Shown: positions 26,034 to 34,752 of the stretch, one piece after another
How the letters are laid out: every line of letters starts with the position of its first letter
Position numbering within the stretch: position 1 is the stretch's first letter
Origin: Sandaracinaceae bacterium
GTDB lineage: Bacteria > Myxococcota_A > Polyangia > Polyangiales > Sandaracinaceae
NCBI GenBank assembly: GCA_019637095.1
Contig: JAHBWG010000018.1
Span: 1-64,000, forward strand
DNA length: 64,000 nt
Direction of reading: 5' to 3'
Made by a program: the position numbers and the translations under genes
Notes under the pieces: model-generated
Told to the model about the DNA's origin: nothing
What the model saw: only the letters and a program-made list of their open reading frames with translations
Database searches by the model: none

Positions 26034-27524
26034 ATGCGGACGAAGATGATCGCCGGGAACCTCCTCGCGGTCCTGGTAGTGGGCCTCGTGTCCTTTTTCG
26101 TCGTCTCGGCGCAGCTCGAGGCGGCGCTGCTCGGCGACCTCGACCGCGCGGTCGCGCGCGACCAAGTGCTGTTCGACCAGACGTGGCGCTTGTGGGGTCT
26201 CGAGCTCGCCGAGCAGGCCGAGCAGCAGGCGCGCGAGGACGCGAGCACGGACATCTTCTCCGCCCTCGACGAGAGCGATCGCCGCGCCCGCGCGTTCGCG
26301 CGCGCGACGCGCATCCACGACTGGTTCGGGCGTCAGAACCGCGGCAACCGCGGCGCCGCCGAGATCGTCGTCGTGGTCGACGACGACGGCCGCGTCATCG
26401 CGCGCTCACAGGACCGCAACCGGATGCACGGGGACGACCTGCGCGGGGTGCTCGGGGGCCTCGCCGGCGTCCTCGCGCGCGGCGGGACGAGCGTCGACGT
26501 CTGGGAGTTCGCCTCCGGCCAGGAGAAGGTCCTGCAGACGGCGATCGCCGCGATCGTCGATCCGGCGACCGGGCGCCCGATGGGCGCGCTCGTGGTCGGC
26601 TACGACGTTTCGAACGGGATGGCCGCCCGCGCGGGTGCGCTCCTCGGCCGCGACGTCGCGTTCGTACGCGGTCAGACGCTCTACAGCGCCTCGTTCGAAG
26701 GGGACGCGGTCGATCAGCTCCGCAGCGCGCTGTTCGGAGAGGAGCACCGCGCCCGCACCGAGGCGGCGCTCGGGGAGGCCGGCACGGCGAGCGATCCGTT
26801 CCGCGTCGAGATCGGCGGGAGTGAGTACGTCGCGCTCACGGCGCCGCTCTCGAGCGCCGCGTCGGCGCGCGTCGCCTCCGTCGTGCTCGCGAACCGCACG
26901 CAGCAGGCGGAGCGCGGATCGTCCGTGCGCACGATCCTCGTCATGACCGCGGTCGGGGCGGCGATCGTGATCGTGTTCTGCTTCCTGCTCGCGAGCAGCT
27001 TCCTCAAGCCGATCGAGGAGATGGAGGAGGGCGTGCTCGCGGTGATCAACGGCCGGACCGACCTGCGGCTCGACATCGAGAGCGCGGAGCTCGGCGGGCT
27101 CGCGTACCGCATCAACCAGCTCCTCAACGTCTTCACGGGGACGCCCGAAGCCGACGCCGACGGTCGGATCTCGTCGCCACCCGCCGCGTGGTCCGATGGC
27201 GGCCCCGCGCCCGCGCAGGTGCCGGGGGCGCCGCGGGTGCCCGCCGAGGCGGCCGCCGCGGCCGGAGAGGTCGAGGACGAGGCGCTCGCCGCCGAGCTCG
27301 CGGCCGAGCCGGAGGACGCGTACTACGACCGCATCTTCGAGGAGTACGTCGCGGCGAAGCAGGCGATGGGCGAGAACGTCGCGAACATCACGAAGGACAA
27401 GTTCGTGATGCGGCTGCAGGCCAACGAGAAGTCCCTCATCAAGAAGCACGACTGCCGCATGGTGCGCTTCCAGGTGCAGACCAAGGGCACGCAGGTGAAC
27501 CTGCGCCCCGTCGTGATCCGCTGA
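26034..27524 (+). CDS. MXAN_5187-like two-pass membrane protein
   Basis: A 496-residue protein with GGGGGAGAG just before ATG 26034. A first helix (5-26) and a second (about 300-321) bracket a large periplasmic sensor-like domain, with VVVVDDDGRVIARSQD and GRPMGALVVGYD typical of Cache/PAS-like folds. HAMP-like helices (FLKPIEEMEEGVLAVING) follow the second helix, then an acidic Ala-rich linker. The end (about 425-496; AKQAMGENVANITKDKFVM, then CRMVRFQVQTKGTQVNLRP) resembles, from memory, the domain named after Myxococcus MXAN_5187. There is no kinase, methyl-acceptor or cyclase output. A sensor acting through the C-terminal domain is inferred. Confidence 0.78.
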   Translation: MRTKMIAGNLLAVLVVGLVSFFVVSAQLEAALLGDLDRAVARDQVLFDQTWRLWGLELAEQAEQQAREDASTDIFSALDESDRRARAFARATRIHDWFGRQNRGNRGAAEIVVVVDDDGRVIARSQDRNRMHGDDLRGVLGGLAGVLARGGTSVDVWEFASGQEKVLQTAIAAIVDPATGRPMGALVVGYDVSNGMAARAGALLGRDVAFVRGQTLYSASFEGDAVDQLRSALFGEEHRARTEAALGEAGTASDPFRVEIGGSEYVALTAPLSSAASARVASVVLANRTQQAERGSSVRTILVMTAVGAAIVIVFCFLLASSFLKPIEEMEEGVLAVINGRTDLRLDIESAELGGLAYRINQLLNVFTGTPEADADGRISSPPAAWSDGGPAPAQVPGAPRVPAEAAAAAGEVEDEALAAELAAEPEDAYYDRIFEEYVAAKQAMGENVANITKDKFVMRLQANEKSLIKKHDCRMVRFQVQTKGTQVNLRPVVIR

Positions 27525-27534
27525 GCTCGATGAG

Positions 27535-27549
27535 GGGTGCTTCGCACCC
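27535..27549 (+). terminator. GGGTGC-TTC-GCACCC hairpin after the MXAN_5187-like gene
   Basis: A 6-bp stem around TTC starts 10 bases after the stop at 27524. It is the same hairpin, read in the direction of transcription, as the one after the lipoprotein gene at 35995. There is no T-tract. Probable terminator or RNA-stabilising stem. Confidence 0.45.
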
Positions 27550-27595
27550 GCCGCCGCTTGCCCTGCCAGCGTCGAACGGCCATGGTGCCGCTCCT

Positions 27596-28333
27596 ATGGG
27601 TCTGCTCGACTTCCTGTCTCGGAAGAGCCCGCTCGAGAAGCACGCGGAGCGCGTCGCCAACAAGCGCACGCAGAACCCCGACCGCTGGGAGTCCATCCAG
27701 GCGCTCGGGAAGCTCGCCACCACGGCGCCCGCGGGCGGCAAGCCGGACGAGCGCGCGGCGGCCGTCGCGGCGCTCCTCGCGCGGTTCACCTTCTACGTCG
27801 ACCCGACGATCACCGACGGCGAGGAGAAGGACGAGGCGTTCCGGTGGATCTGCGAGGCCGGCGAGACGGCCATGGAGCCCATCCGCGCCGCGCTGCGGCG
27901 GCAGGAGTCCCTCAGCTGGGGCCTGAAGTGCCTCGAGCAGGTCGTGACGCCCGAGCGCTTCGTGGAGGAGCTGCTCGCCCTGCTCGAGTCGATGAGCGTC
28001 GAGTACGAGCGGGACCCGCAGCGCAAGCTCCAGGTCCTCGGGACCCTCGAGGAGAAGCGCCACGCGCGCATCGCGCCGGCGGTCGTCCCGTTCTTCACGG
28101 CCGTCAACGAGGAGGCGCGCTTCCACGCGTTCGGCGCGGCGCTCGCGCAGGAGAACGTCGCGGCCGTGCGGGCCGAGCTCCTCGAGGCGCTCGTCGAGGA
28201 GGACAGCATCCGGGTCAAGAGCCGCGTGCTCGGCGCCCTCGCCGAGCTCGGCTGGGAGGTCCCCGAGGCAGTCGAGCTCCCGGACGGCTGGGCGCGCGAC
28301 AAGAAGGGCCACGTCCGCAAGAAGGGCGGCTGA
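27596..28333 (+). CDS. HEAT-like helical repeat protein, 245 aa
   Basis: ATG 27596 starts a soluble protein made almost wholly of helices, with repeat units of HEAT/ARM character (for example SLSWGLKCLEQVVTPERFVE and DSIRVKSRVLGALAELGWEV). It begins MGLLDFLSRKSPLEKHAERV, an amphipathic helix that could touch the membrane, and ends in a basic tail (DKKGHVRKKGG). Proteins of this length and type are common in myxobacteria and unstudied to my knowledge. It may be co-transcribed with the MXAN_5187-like gene, though a hairpin lies between them. Confidence 0.8.
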   Translation: MGLLDFLSRKSPLEKHAERVANKRTQNPDRWESIQALGKLATTAPAGGKPDERAAAVAALLARFTFYVDPTITDGEEKDEAFRWICEAGETAMEPIRAALRRQESLSWGLKCLEQVVTPERFVEELLALLESMSVEYERDPQRKLQVLGTLEEKRHARIAPAVVPFFTAVNEEARFHAFGAALAQENVAAVRAELLEALVEEDSIRVKSRVLGALAELGWEVPEAVELPDGWARDKKGHVRKKGG

Positions 28334-28385
28334 GGCGCTCGCCCGCAGCCGCCGTCGTGAGAGGCGCCGGTCAGGCCGCGCGATG

Positions 28386-28416
28386 GGAGGGGTCGCAACG
28401 TCGCAACGACCCCTCC
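28386..28416. terminator. 10-bp perfect hairpin between convergent genes
   Basis: GGAGGGGTCG (28386-28395) pairs with CGACCCCTCC (28407-28416) around an 11-base loop that itself repeats GTCGCAAC. It fills the gap between the HEAT-like gene and the first outer-membrane protein gene, so it can stop transcription from both sides. Confidence 0.7.
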
Positions 28417-28422
28417 GGAGAG

Positions 28423-29331
28423 TCAGTCGGAGATCTGGATCTCCGGCGGCAGGTTCACGACGAAGCCGATGTTCATCATGTGGTGGAAGTAGAAGCGCTG
28501 GTCCTGCGCGTCGATCCGCCGATCGGGGAAGCCGCTGCCGGCCGCGCCGTCGGGGCCCAGACCGCTCTCGTCCGTGCCCGCGGGGTTCATGTCGAACGGG
28601 AAGGCGCGCCACTGGAGCGTCATCCCGAGGAACTCGTTGAAGTAGATGTTCAGGCCGACGCCGATCATCGGGGCCGGCGCGAAGCGCACCGCACGTTCCC
28701 TCTGCGACGCGACGCACTCGGCGCTGTCGCGGTTGCAGATGGGCTCGACCTCGCGTTCTCGTGGCCTGCCGTCGACGTCCGCGCGCTCCGAGACGAACGC
28801 CGCCGTGAAGCCCGCGAGGATCCAGAAGTCCGTGTCGGCGAACGCGCCCTGGAAGAGCGCGAGCTTGCCGCGGAGCGGGGCGAAGATGAGATGCACCGAG
28901 GCGAGGCCGAGCATGCGCGCGACCTGGTCCCCGAAGCCCTCGTTGCTCGGCATGCTGAGCCGGTTGCGGTCGGTCGTCTGCCCGTTGGCCATGACCTGGG
29001 AGGTCAGGTCGGTGTTGATCTGGAACGCGTCGGCGAAGTTCGCCATCGCGCCCCAGACGCCGATCCCCAGGAAGTCCGTGAAGTGGACGTGCGCGCCGAG
29101 CCCGACCATCAGGGAGCGGGCGAACTCGTCTTGCAGTGTGTAGCCCACCGTCGGGATCTCGATCTGGACGCGGCCGACGCGGTGCTGGCGCAGGCGGCGG
29201 ACCGCCGGCGCACCCGCGAGCGGGCCCGTGATCTGGATCTCCTGGGCGCTCGCGGGCGTGGCCGGCGAGAGGCACAGCACGCTCGCCGCGAGCGCGGCCA
29301 CCGAAAGCGTCTTCGTGATCTTCGACATCAT
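28423..29331 (-). CDS. Glt/Nfs-type outer-membrane beta-barrel protein (second of pair)
   Basis: A 302-residue secreted protein with a cleavable signal (to ATPASAQ, about residue 29). The rest alternates short amphipathic strands ending in aromatics (LGIGVWGAMANF, GKLALFQGAF, PMIGVGLNIYFN, YFHHMMNIGFVVNL), as in the myxobacterial barrel family that includes GltA, GltB and GltH of the gliding machine and NfsA/NfsB of the spore-coat machine. A hydrophilic Cys-containing loop lies in the middle (CNRDSAEC). It follows the other barrel gene by 10 bases. Assignment to this family comes from length, pattern and company; sequence identity was not measured. Confidence 0.72.
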   Translation of the reverse strand: MMSKITKTLSVAALAASVLCLSPATPASAQEIQITGPLAGAPAVRRLRQHRVGRVQIEIPTVGYTLQDEFARSLMVGLGAHVHFTDFLGIGVWGAMANFADAFQINTDLTSQVMANGQTTDRNRLSMPSNEGFGDQVARMLGLASVHLIFAPLRGKLALFQGAFADTDFWILAGFTAAFVSERADVDGRPREREVEPICNRDSAECVASQRERAVRFAPAPMIGVGLNIYFNEFLGMTLQWRAFPFDMNPAGTDESGLGPDGAAGSGFPDRRIDAQDQRFYFHHMMNIGFVVNLPPEIQISD

Positions 29332-29341
29332 CGTCCGTTCC

Positions 29342-30256
29342 TCACCGCGGCAGTCGGTAGTCGAACTCGGGGGGCAAGAAGATCGTGAGCCCGAGGTGCA
29401 CGGTCACGTTGTTGGTGAAGGCCGGGTCCGGCTGCGCCCAGGTCTCCTGAGACAGCCGCTCGTCTCCGAGCGCCACCTCGAGCGCCTCGAGCTGCTCCAG
29501 GTACATGTAGTTGCGGATCTCACCGAAGATGGCGAGCCAGCGCGACACGAACACGCGGATGCCGATGCCGAGGTTGAAGGCGACCCGGATGCCGTACTCG
29601 AAGTTGCGGATCTCGGGGTCGACCACCGGCACGGGGCGCGTGTGCATCAGGCCGATGCCGCCCACGATGTACGCGTCCCACTGGAAGATGAACTCGTTGA
29701 ACATCGAGAACTTCCCGTAGAGGGGCACGTACGTGAAGTTCAGGTGGAGACCGAACTGGTAGCTGCTCACCGGCACCGCGAGGCGGGTCGAGCGGCGCGT
29801 GTAGAAGCTCAGGTCCGACTCGGACTCGAGCCCCTCGTACCAGAGGAAGTTCACGCCGATCGCGAGGACGTTCGTCCACCAGTAGTTGAGCCCCAGCGCG
29901 AGCGCGGCGTGGCTCACGAACGGGTCGTTCAGCGTGAAGGCCGCCGAGGGCAGGAGCTCGACGCGGTTGATCCGCAGCGCGTAGATCTGCTGGACCGCGA
30001 AGATCTCCTCGCGGGCCTCGCCGGTACGCGCCGGGCGATCGCGCGGACCCTCCTGCGCCGCGTCGCCGCCGGCGAGCGAGTCGATGACGTCGCCGCCCCC
30101 GCCGTCCGTGCTGCCACCGCCGTCGTCGGTGAAGTCCATGTCGCTGCCACCTCCGTCGTCGGAGGTGAAGTCCATGTCCGCATCCTGCGCCGTCGCGAGC
30201 CCGCCCGTGCCGAGCACGAGCGCCACCGCCAGCGCGAGCATCCAGAGCCTCTTCAT
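29342..30256 (-). CDS. Glt/Nfs-type outer-membrane beta-barrel protein (first of pair)
   Basis: A 304-residue secreted protein from ATG 30256, preceded by AAGGGG. The signal ends at LATAQ. The mature N-terminus is an unusual acidic, Gly-rich stretch with DMDFT repeated (residues about 25-60), then a barrel of amphipathic strands (GLNYWWTNVLAIGVNFLWY, SSYQFGLHLNFTYVPLYGKF, GIRVAFNLGIGIRVFVSRW, HLGLTIFLPP). It shares the plan of the next gene, and the pair probably forms or joins one outer-membrane complex. In Myxococcus, gltA and gltB are likewise adjacent. Which is which cannot be told without alignment. Confidence 0.72.
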   Translation of the reverse strand: MKRLWMLALAVALVLGTGGLATAQDADMDFTSDDGGGSDMDFTDDGGGSTDGGGGDVIDSLAGGDAAQEGPRDRPARTGEAREEIFAVQQIYALRINRVELLPSAAFTLNDPFVSHAALALGLNYWWTNVLAIGVNFLWYEGLESESDLSFYTRRSTRLAVPVSSYQFGLHLNFTYVPLYGKFSMFNEFIFQWDAYIVGGIGLMHTRPVPVVDPEIRNFEYGIRVAFNLGIGIRVFVSRWLAIFGEIRNYMYLEQLEALEVALGDERLSQETWAQPDPAFTNNVTVHLGLTIFLPPEFDYRLPR

Positions 30257-30446
30257 CGTGACCCCTTCTTCCGAACCGGCCCGGGCGCGAGCTCCGCCCA
30301 GCGATCGCTCAGCGCGATCGCCCTGGGAGATCGGGTGCATGTTGGCTGCCGAGTCGAACATCTACGTCGCGGATCCGCCGGCCGAGAGGAGCCGGCAACT
30401 GTCTGAAATTGCAGAGGAAAACGCCTCTCGATGCGAGGTGGCGGCG

Positions 30447-30476
30447 ACTATATCACGCGCGCATCGCGCCGAGCAA
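30447..30476 (-). promoter_or_regulatory. Possible promoter of the barrel operon
   Basis: On the minus strand TTGCTC (30476-30471) is followed after 18 bases by TATAGT (30452-30447). The leader to ATG 30256 would be about 185 bases. No open reading frame of note lies in the 227-base gap 30257-30483. Confidence 0.45.
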
Positions 30477-30483
30477 CGGGGTT

Positions 30484-31818
30484 TCACGCGGTCGCGCTTT
30501 CCTGATCGGGGTGAGCGAACAACGCCTCCACGAAGGCCCCGGCCTCGAACTCGCGCAGGTCCTCGACCCGCTCGCCGACGCCGATGAAGTGCACGGGCAG
30601 CCCGTGCTCGTCCACGATCCCGAGGATCACGCCGCCCTTCGCGGTGCCGTCGAGCTTCGTGAGCGCGATCGCGCTCACGTCGATCGCTTCCTTGAACTGC
30701 GCGGCCTGCTGGATCGCGTTCTGTCCGGTGGTCGAGTCGAGGACGAGCAGGACCTCGTCGACCGGGCGACCGAGCGCCTTCTCGCCCGAACGCGCGACCT
30801 TCTTGAGCTCCTCCATGAGGTTGCTCTTCGTGTGCAGCCGGCCCGCGGTGTCCGCGATCACGACGTCCGCGCCGCTCTCCTGGGCTTGCTTCACCGCATC
30901 GAAGATCACCGCCGCGGGATCCGCCTTGCGGCCCTTGCCCGTGACCACCGGGCAGCCGACGCGGCGGCCCCAGACCTCGAGCTGCGGGACCGCGGCCGCG
31001 CGGAACGTGTCGCCCGCGGCGAGGATCACGCCCTTGCCCTCGTCCTTGAACCGAGACGCGAGCTTGCCGATCGTCGTCGTCTTGCCGACGCCGTTGACGC
31101 CGACCACGAGGATCAGGCTCGGCGAGGCGGCGAGCCGCAGCGGCCGCTCCGCCCGCCCGAGGATCGCGCTCGCCTCCTCGCGGAGCGCCGCCCACACGCG
31201 ATCTTCGTCGTCGAGCTCGCGGTTGTCCATGCGCTCGCGCAGGCGCGCGAGGATCTTCTCGGAGGTCTTCACGCCGACGTCCGCGGTGATCAGGACCTCT
31301 CGCAGCTCGTCGAGGAGCTCGGGATCGATCTCCTTCTTCTTGCGGAAGATGTTGGCGATGCGCGCGATGAACCCGCCGCGCGTCTTGTCGAGCCCGGATC
31401 GGAGCGCCTCGACGGCCTCCTTCGTCGGACCAGCGGGCTTCGCCGGGGCCGCCGGCCTCGCGGGCTCCTCGCCGCGCGCCTCGACCTCCTCGCCCTCTTC
31501 GGGCTCGCCCGCCGCGGGCGGCTCCTCCTTCGGCGGGCGCTCGGACTTCGCGGGCGGGTGATCGGACTTGGCGGCCGGGCGCTCCGACCTCTTCGTCGGC
31601 TCGGTCTTCTTGGTCGGCTCGGTCTTCTTGGTCGGCTCGGTCTTCTTGGTCGGCTCGGTGGGCGCGGGCTTCGCAGCCTCGCTCGACGGCAGCTTCGGCT
31701 TGGCCTCGCGCGGTGCTTCGAGCTCGCCGGCCCCCTCTCCCTTGCTGCGGAAGAGGAAGAACCAGACGAGCGCGGCGACCACGATCAGTCCGATCACGAT
31801 GCCCGCGATGGTCTCCAT
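30484..31818 (-). CDS. ftsY: FtsY, signal recognition particle receptor
   Basis: A 444-residue SRP GTPase that receives ribosome-nascent-chain complexes at the membrane. The N-terminus is a true membrane helix (IAGIVIGLIVVAALVWFFLF, 4-23), then a charged linker (25-135) with TEPTKK repeats, then the NG domain. G motifs: GVNGVGKTTT (240-249), DTFRAAA (270-276), DTAGRLHTK (323-331), TKLDGTAKGG (387-396). ATG 31818 has AAGGAG 12 bases upstream. The transmembrane N-terminus is unlike the amphipathic A domain of E. coli FtsY. It sits between the two groups of Glt-like genes. Confidence 0.95.
   Translation of the reverse strand: METIAGIVIGLIVVAALVWFFLFRSKGEGAGELEAPREAKPKLPSSEAAKPAPTEPTKKTEPTKKTEPTKKTEPTKRSERPAAKSDHPPAKSERPPKEEPPAAGEPEEGEEVEARGEEPARPAAPAKPAGPTKEAVEALRSGLDKTRGGFIARIANIFRKKKEIDPELLDELREVLITADVGVKTSEKILARLRERMDNRELDDEDRVWAALREEASAILGRAERPLRLAASPSLILVVGVNGVGKTTTIGKLASRFKDEGKGVILAAGDTFRAAAVPQLEVWGRRVGCPVVTGKGRKADPAAVIFDAVKQAQESGADVVIADTAGRLHTKSNLMEELKKVARSGEKALGRPVDEVLLVLDSTTGQNAIQQAAQFKEAIDVSAIALTKLDGTAKGGVILGIVDEHGLPVHFIGVGERVEDLREFEAGAFVEALFAHPDQESATA
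31595..31659 (-). repeat. 18-bp tandem repeats in the ftsY linker
   Basis: Three full, identical 18-bp units plus an 11-bp remnant encode consecutive TEPTKK hexapeptides. The identity at DNA level indicates recent slippage. Copy number probably varies between strains without harm, since the linker is disordered. Confidence 0.88.
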
Positions 31819-31926
31819 CTCGTCGTCGGCTCCTTGTTCCGGCTCTCGTCGTTCCGGTGGGGACTGAGGCCGCGCGCCGTGGCGGCCCCGAAGGGCGCCC
31901 ACTGTACAGAGGCGGTCGTCCGCGCG

Positions 31927-33609
31927 TCAACGCGCGGTTGGGCCCTTCTGCACTTCGCCCACCCGCACCTCGCCGGCCAGTCGCGCCGCGCGCTGGCCGA
32001 TCGCGTCGACCTCTTCGGGCGCGGGAGGCGTGGACGACCACACCGCGCGCTCGACCTCGTCGGTGACCGCCTCCACGTCGCGACGTGCTCCCGCGCGCGC
32101 GCGGCCCGCGAGCTCCCGCGGGGTCCAGAACGCCCACCAGCGCCGCTCGGGCGCGAGCGCCTCGGCGAGCGGGGCGTACCGGTGCAAGGCGAGCTGACGC
32201 AGGCTGCGCAGACGCACGTCGATCGCGCCGAGGGCGCCGCGGTGCGGGAGCTCGACCGTCGCCTCGCGCGCCTCGTACCCGGCGTACTCGATCCGCAGCG
32301 TCCAGCGGCCGTCGGGGACGTCGGCGAGGGCGAACGCGCCCGCCGAGTCGGTCTGCGTCTCGAGCGCGCGTGCGCCGCCGGAGAGCGTGACGCGAGCGCC
32401 GCCGAGCGGGTCGCCGTCGTCCGCGTCGAGCACGACGCCTTCGAGATCGCGGCGCGTCGCCTCGCGGGCGCCCGGCGGGGCGCGCAGGTGGATCCCGGGC
32501 GGCGCGGGAGCGAGCGACGCGACGCGGGCCTCCACCGCGCGCGCCACGCGCCGTCCGCGCCAGAAGAGCGCCAGGATCGCGAGCGCGCTCACCCCGATCG
32601 GGAGCAGTAGCCAGGGCAGGGAGGTGGCGCCGCGCGGCTCGACGCGCACCTCGACGGCGTCGCTCGCCGCCGCCGGTCGCCACGGGGCGTCGCTCTCGAA
32701 GCGCGCGGTGAGCGCGACGGGGCCGTCGGCGTCCTCGAGCACGACGACGCTCTCGAACCGCCCGTCCGCGTCGGTGAGGACCGTCTCGAGGTGGCGCTCA
32801 CCAGCGAACACGCCGACGGCCTTGCGCGCGAGCGGCCCCTCGCTCGTACCGAGCGTCCCGCGCACGCGCAGCGGCTGCCCCGCGGTCACCGTGGCGGTGG
32901 GCGCCTCGAGGGTCAGCCGGGTGGGGCGGAAGCGGACCACGAGCACCTCCGTCTGCGCGGGCGCGCGGACGGCGTCCCCGGTCGTCCGCACCACGAGCCG
33001 GCCCGCGGCCGGGCCGCCGAGCGCCTCGCTCGACACGGTCAAGAGGAGCGAGCCGTCCGCTCCCGTCGTCCCGGACGCGAGGGGCTCGTCGAGCTCGTTC
33101 TCGAGCTGCACGAGCAGCCCGGCGCCGCCCGCGTCCGACTCCGCGCGGACGCGGATCGGGTGCGTCGGGACGTCGAGATCGATGCGATCGAGGCGCCCCT
33201 CGAGCGGCGCGAGCACGAGCCGCACGTGCGCCCGCTCGAGGTCGAGGAGCAGCTCGACGCGGGTCTCCGCGTAGCTCTCGTCCCCGGCGTACCTCGCCTC
33301 GAAGCGGTAGGTGCCCGGCGGTACGTCGAAGTCCGCCGCGAGATCTCCGTTCGCGTCGGTCGCGCCGCGGGTGAGCCCCCGGGTGAGCCCGCCCGGCTCG
33401 GCGACGCGGAGCTCGAGCGCGCGGCTCGCGAGCCCGCTGCCGCGATCGTCGCGGAGGGTCGCGCGCACGCGCACGCGGGGGCCCCGCTCGACGCGCAGCT
33501 CGATGCGCGTCTCGGCGCGCACCCAGACGATCGGCTGCGCGGCGGCGACGCCCGGCAGGCCGAGCAGGCAGGCGAGGGCGAGCGCGCGGCGCACGCCCGG
33601 ACGGTGCAT
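31927..33609 (-). CDS. Secreted/membrane protein with Ig-like and carboxypeptidase-regulatory-like domains
   Basis: A 560-residue protein. ATG 33609 begins a good signal peptide (to GVAAAQ, about 25); an upstream ATG at 33690 would bury it. Residues about 30-330 are beta-rich, with three or so Ig-like/CarboxypepD-regulatory units recognisable by GLASRALELRV, TDANGDLAADFDVPPGTYRF and TGADGSLLLTV. One membrane helix lies near 350-370 (LPWLLLPIGVSALAILALFW). A cytosolic carboxypeptidase-regulatory-like unit follows (GVVLDADDGDPLGGARVTLS, VPDGRWTLRIEYAGYEAREA), then a helical end. Probable envelope scaffold; it lies between the barrel genes and the gltC-like operon. Confidence 0.75.
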   Translation of the reverse strand: MHRPGVRRALALACLLGLPGVAAAQPIVWVRAETRIELRVERGPRVRVRATLRDDRGSGLASRALELRVAEPGGLTRGLTRGATDANGDLAADFDVPPGTYRFEARYAGDESYAETRVELLLDLERAHVRLVLAPLEGRLDRIDLDVPTHPIRVRAESDAGGAGLLVQLENELDEPLASGTTGADGSLLLTVSSEALGGPAAGRLVVRTTGDAVRAPAQTEVLVVRFRPTRLTLEAPTATVTAGQPLRVRGTLGTSEGPLARKAVGVFAGERHLETVLTDADGRFESVVVLEDADGPVALTARFESDAPWRPAAASDAVEVRVEPRGATSLPWLLLPIGVSALAILALFWRGRRVARAVEARVASLAPAPPGIHLRAPPGAREATRRDLEGVVLDADDGDPLGGARVTLSGGARALETQTDSAGAFALADVPDGRWTLRIEYAGYEAREATVELPHRGALGAIDVRLRSLRQLALHRYAPLAEALAPERRWWAFWTPRELAGRARAGARRDVEAVTDEVERAVWSSTPPAPEEVDAIGQRAARLAGEVRVGEVQKGPTAR

Positions 33610-33755
33610 GCCGGCGGGCGATGTCGCAAGCGCTCCGAGGGCGAGGTCGTCGTTGAACCTCCCGCGGGTGCCGGGCGATACTCGGCTCATCGCTTGAAGG
33701 TTCGGCGATCGCCGCCGTCTGACGTCGTGTCGGCGGGGCAGAGAGGTTCATCGGG

Positions 33756-34673
33756 TTGGATCAGGGCTCTCGTACTCGGCGCCGCCTCGCGCGACTCGTC
33801 CTCGGCGTGGCGGGCGTGGCCGTCCTCGCGATCGCGGCGAGCGTCGCCGCCGACGCGCGCACGGACTACCTCGTGCGCGCGCTCCGCACCTCGCCGATGT
33901 TCCGCGTCCGCGCGCAGGCCGCGATCTCGCTCGGCAGCGTGCAGAACGAGCCGCAGGTCACGCGCGCGCTGACCGACGCGCTCGGCGACGAGCACCCCGC
34001 GGTGCGCGCCGCCGCCTGCGCGGCGATCGAGCGCCAGCGCGATCCGAGCGCCCTCCCGGCGGTGCGGCAGCTCGCCAGCGACCGCGAGGCCGCCGTTCGG
34101 ACGGCGTGCGCGACCGCCGCCACGAGCCTCGAGCGCGCCGCGCGCACGCAGCCGCAGCGCGAGCGGCTGCCGGCCACTTCGGAGACGGGGCCAGAACCCC
34201 CGCGCGGCGACGATCGCTTCTACGTCGCGGTCGGTCAGCCCGCGACGAAGGTCCGCGGGATCGACGAGGGCACGCTCGCGTCCGCGCGCCAGATCATCCG
34301 CGCCACGACCGGGCAGATGAGCGGGGTGCGCCTCGCGCCGGACCGCGAGACGCCTGCAGCAGCGCAAGCCGTGTTGCGGGACGGTCTCGCGGGCTACTAT
34401 CTCGACACCTCGATCACGTCGGTCGAGCAGACCCCGCAGGGGCTGCGCGTGGCGGTGTCGGTCGTCGTGCAGTCCTATCCCGATCGGAACATCCGCAGCA
34501 TGCTGAGCGGCGCCGCCACGGTGCCCGGCGGGTCGGGCCCGGCGGCGGAACGCCAAGCGATCGAGGGGGCGCTCCGCGGGGCGCTGCGAAATCTCCCTCA
34601 GGCGATGGCGGCGAGCGCGGGCGCCGGGCCGAGCCCCGGCGGCGCCTCGGGCGGCGGAGGGCGGCGGCGATGA
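33756..34673 (+). CDS. HEAT-repeat envelope protein, 305 aa
   Basis: TTG 33756, preceded by GAGAGG, starts a protein with an N-terminal membrane helix (about 14-33, signal anchor or signal peptide). Three HEAT-like units follow (about 40-125; RVRAQAAISLGSV, AVRAAACAAIERQ, AVRTACATAA). A mixed domain (about 150-280; FYVAVGQPATKVRG, GYYLDTSITSVEQTPQGLRV) looks like a conserved periplasmic module, then a Gly-rich end. Function unknown. Same strand as the HAMP gene 79 bases downstream. Confidence 0.72.
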   Translation: MDQGSRTRRRLARLVLGVAGVAVLAIAASVAADARTDYLVRALRTSPMFRVRAQAAISLGSVQNEPQVTRALTDALGDEHPAVRAAACAAIERQRDPSALPAVRQLASDREAAVRTACATAATSLERAARTQPQRERLPATSETGPEPPRGDDRFYVAVGQPATKVRGIDEGTLASARQIIRATTGQMSGVRLAPDRETPAAAQAVLRDGLAGYYLDTSITSVEQTPQGLRVAVSVVVQSYPDRNIRSMLSGAATVPGGSGPAAERQAIEGALRGALRNLPQAMAASAGAGPSPGGASGGGGRRR

Positions 34674-34752
34674 GCGCGTTCGGACGCGCCGGGCCCGTAA
34701 GTGGACACCGACCCGAAGTGCCCGATACCGTTTCGGGTGGAATCGAGGCGTC

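Noticed and set aside
31595-31659. Minisatellite or CRISPR in ftsY
   Set aside because: In-frame 18-mers without spacers inside the coding linker.
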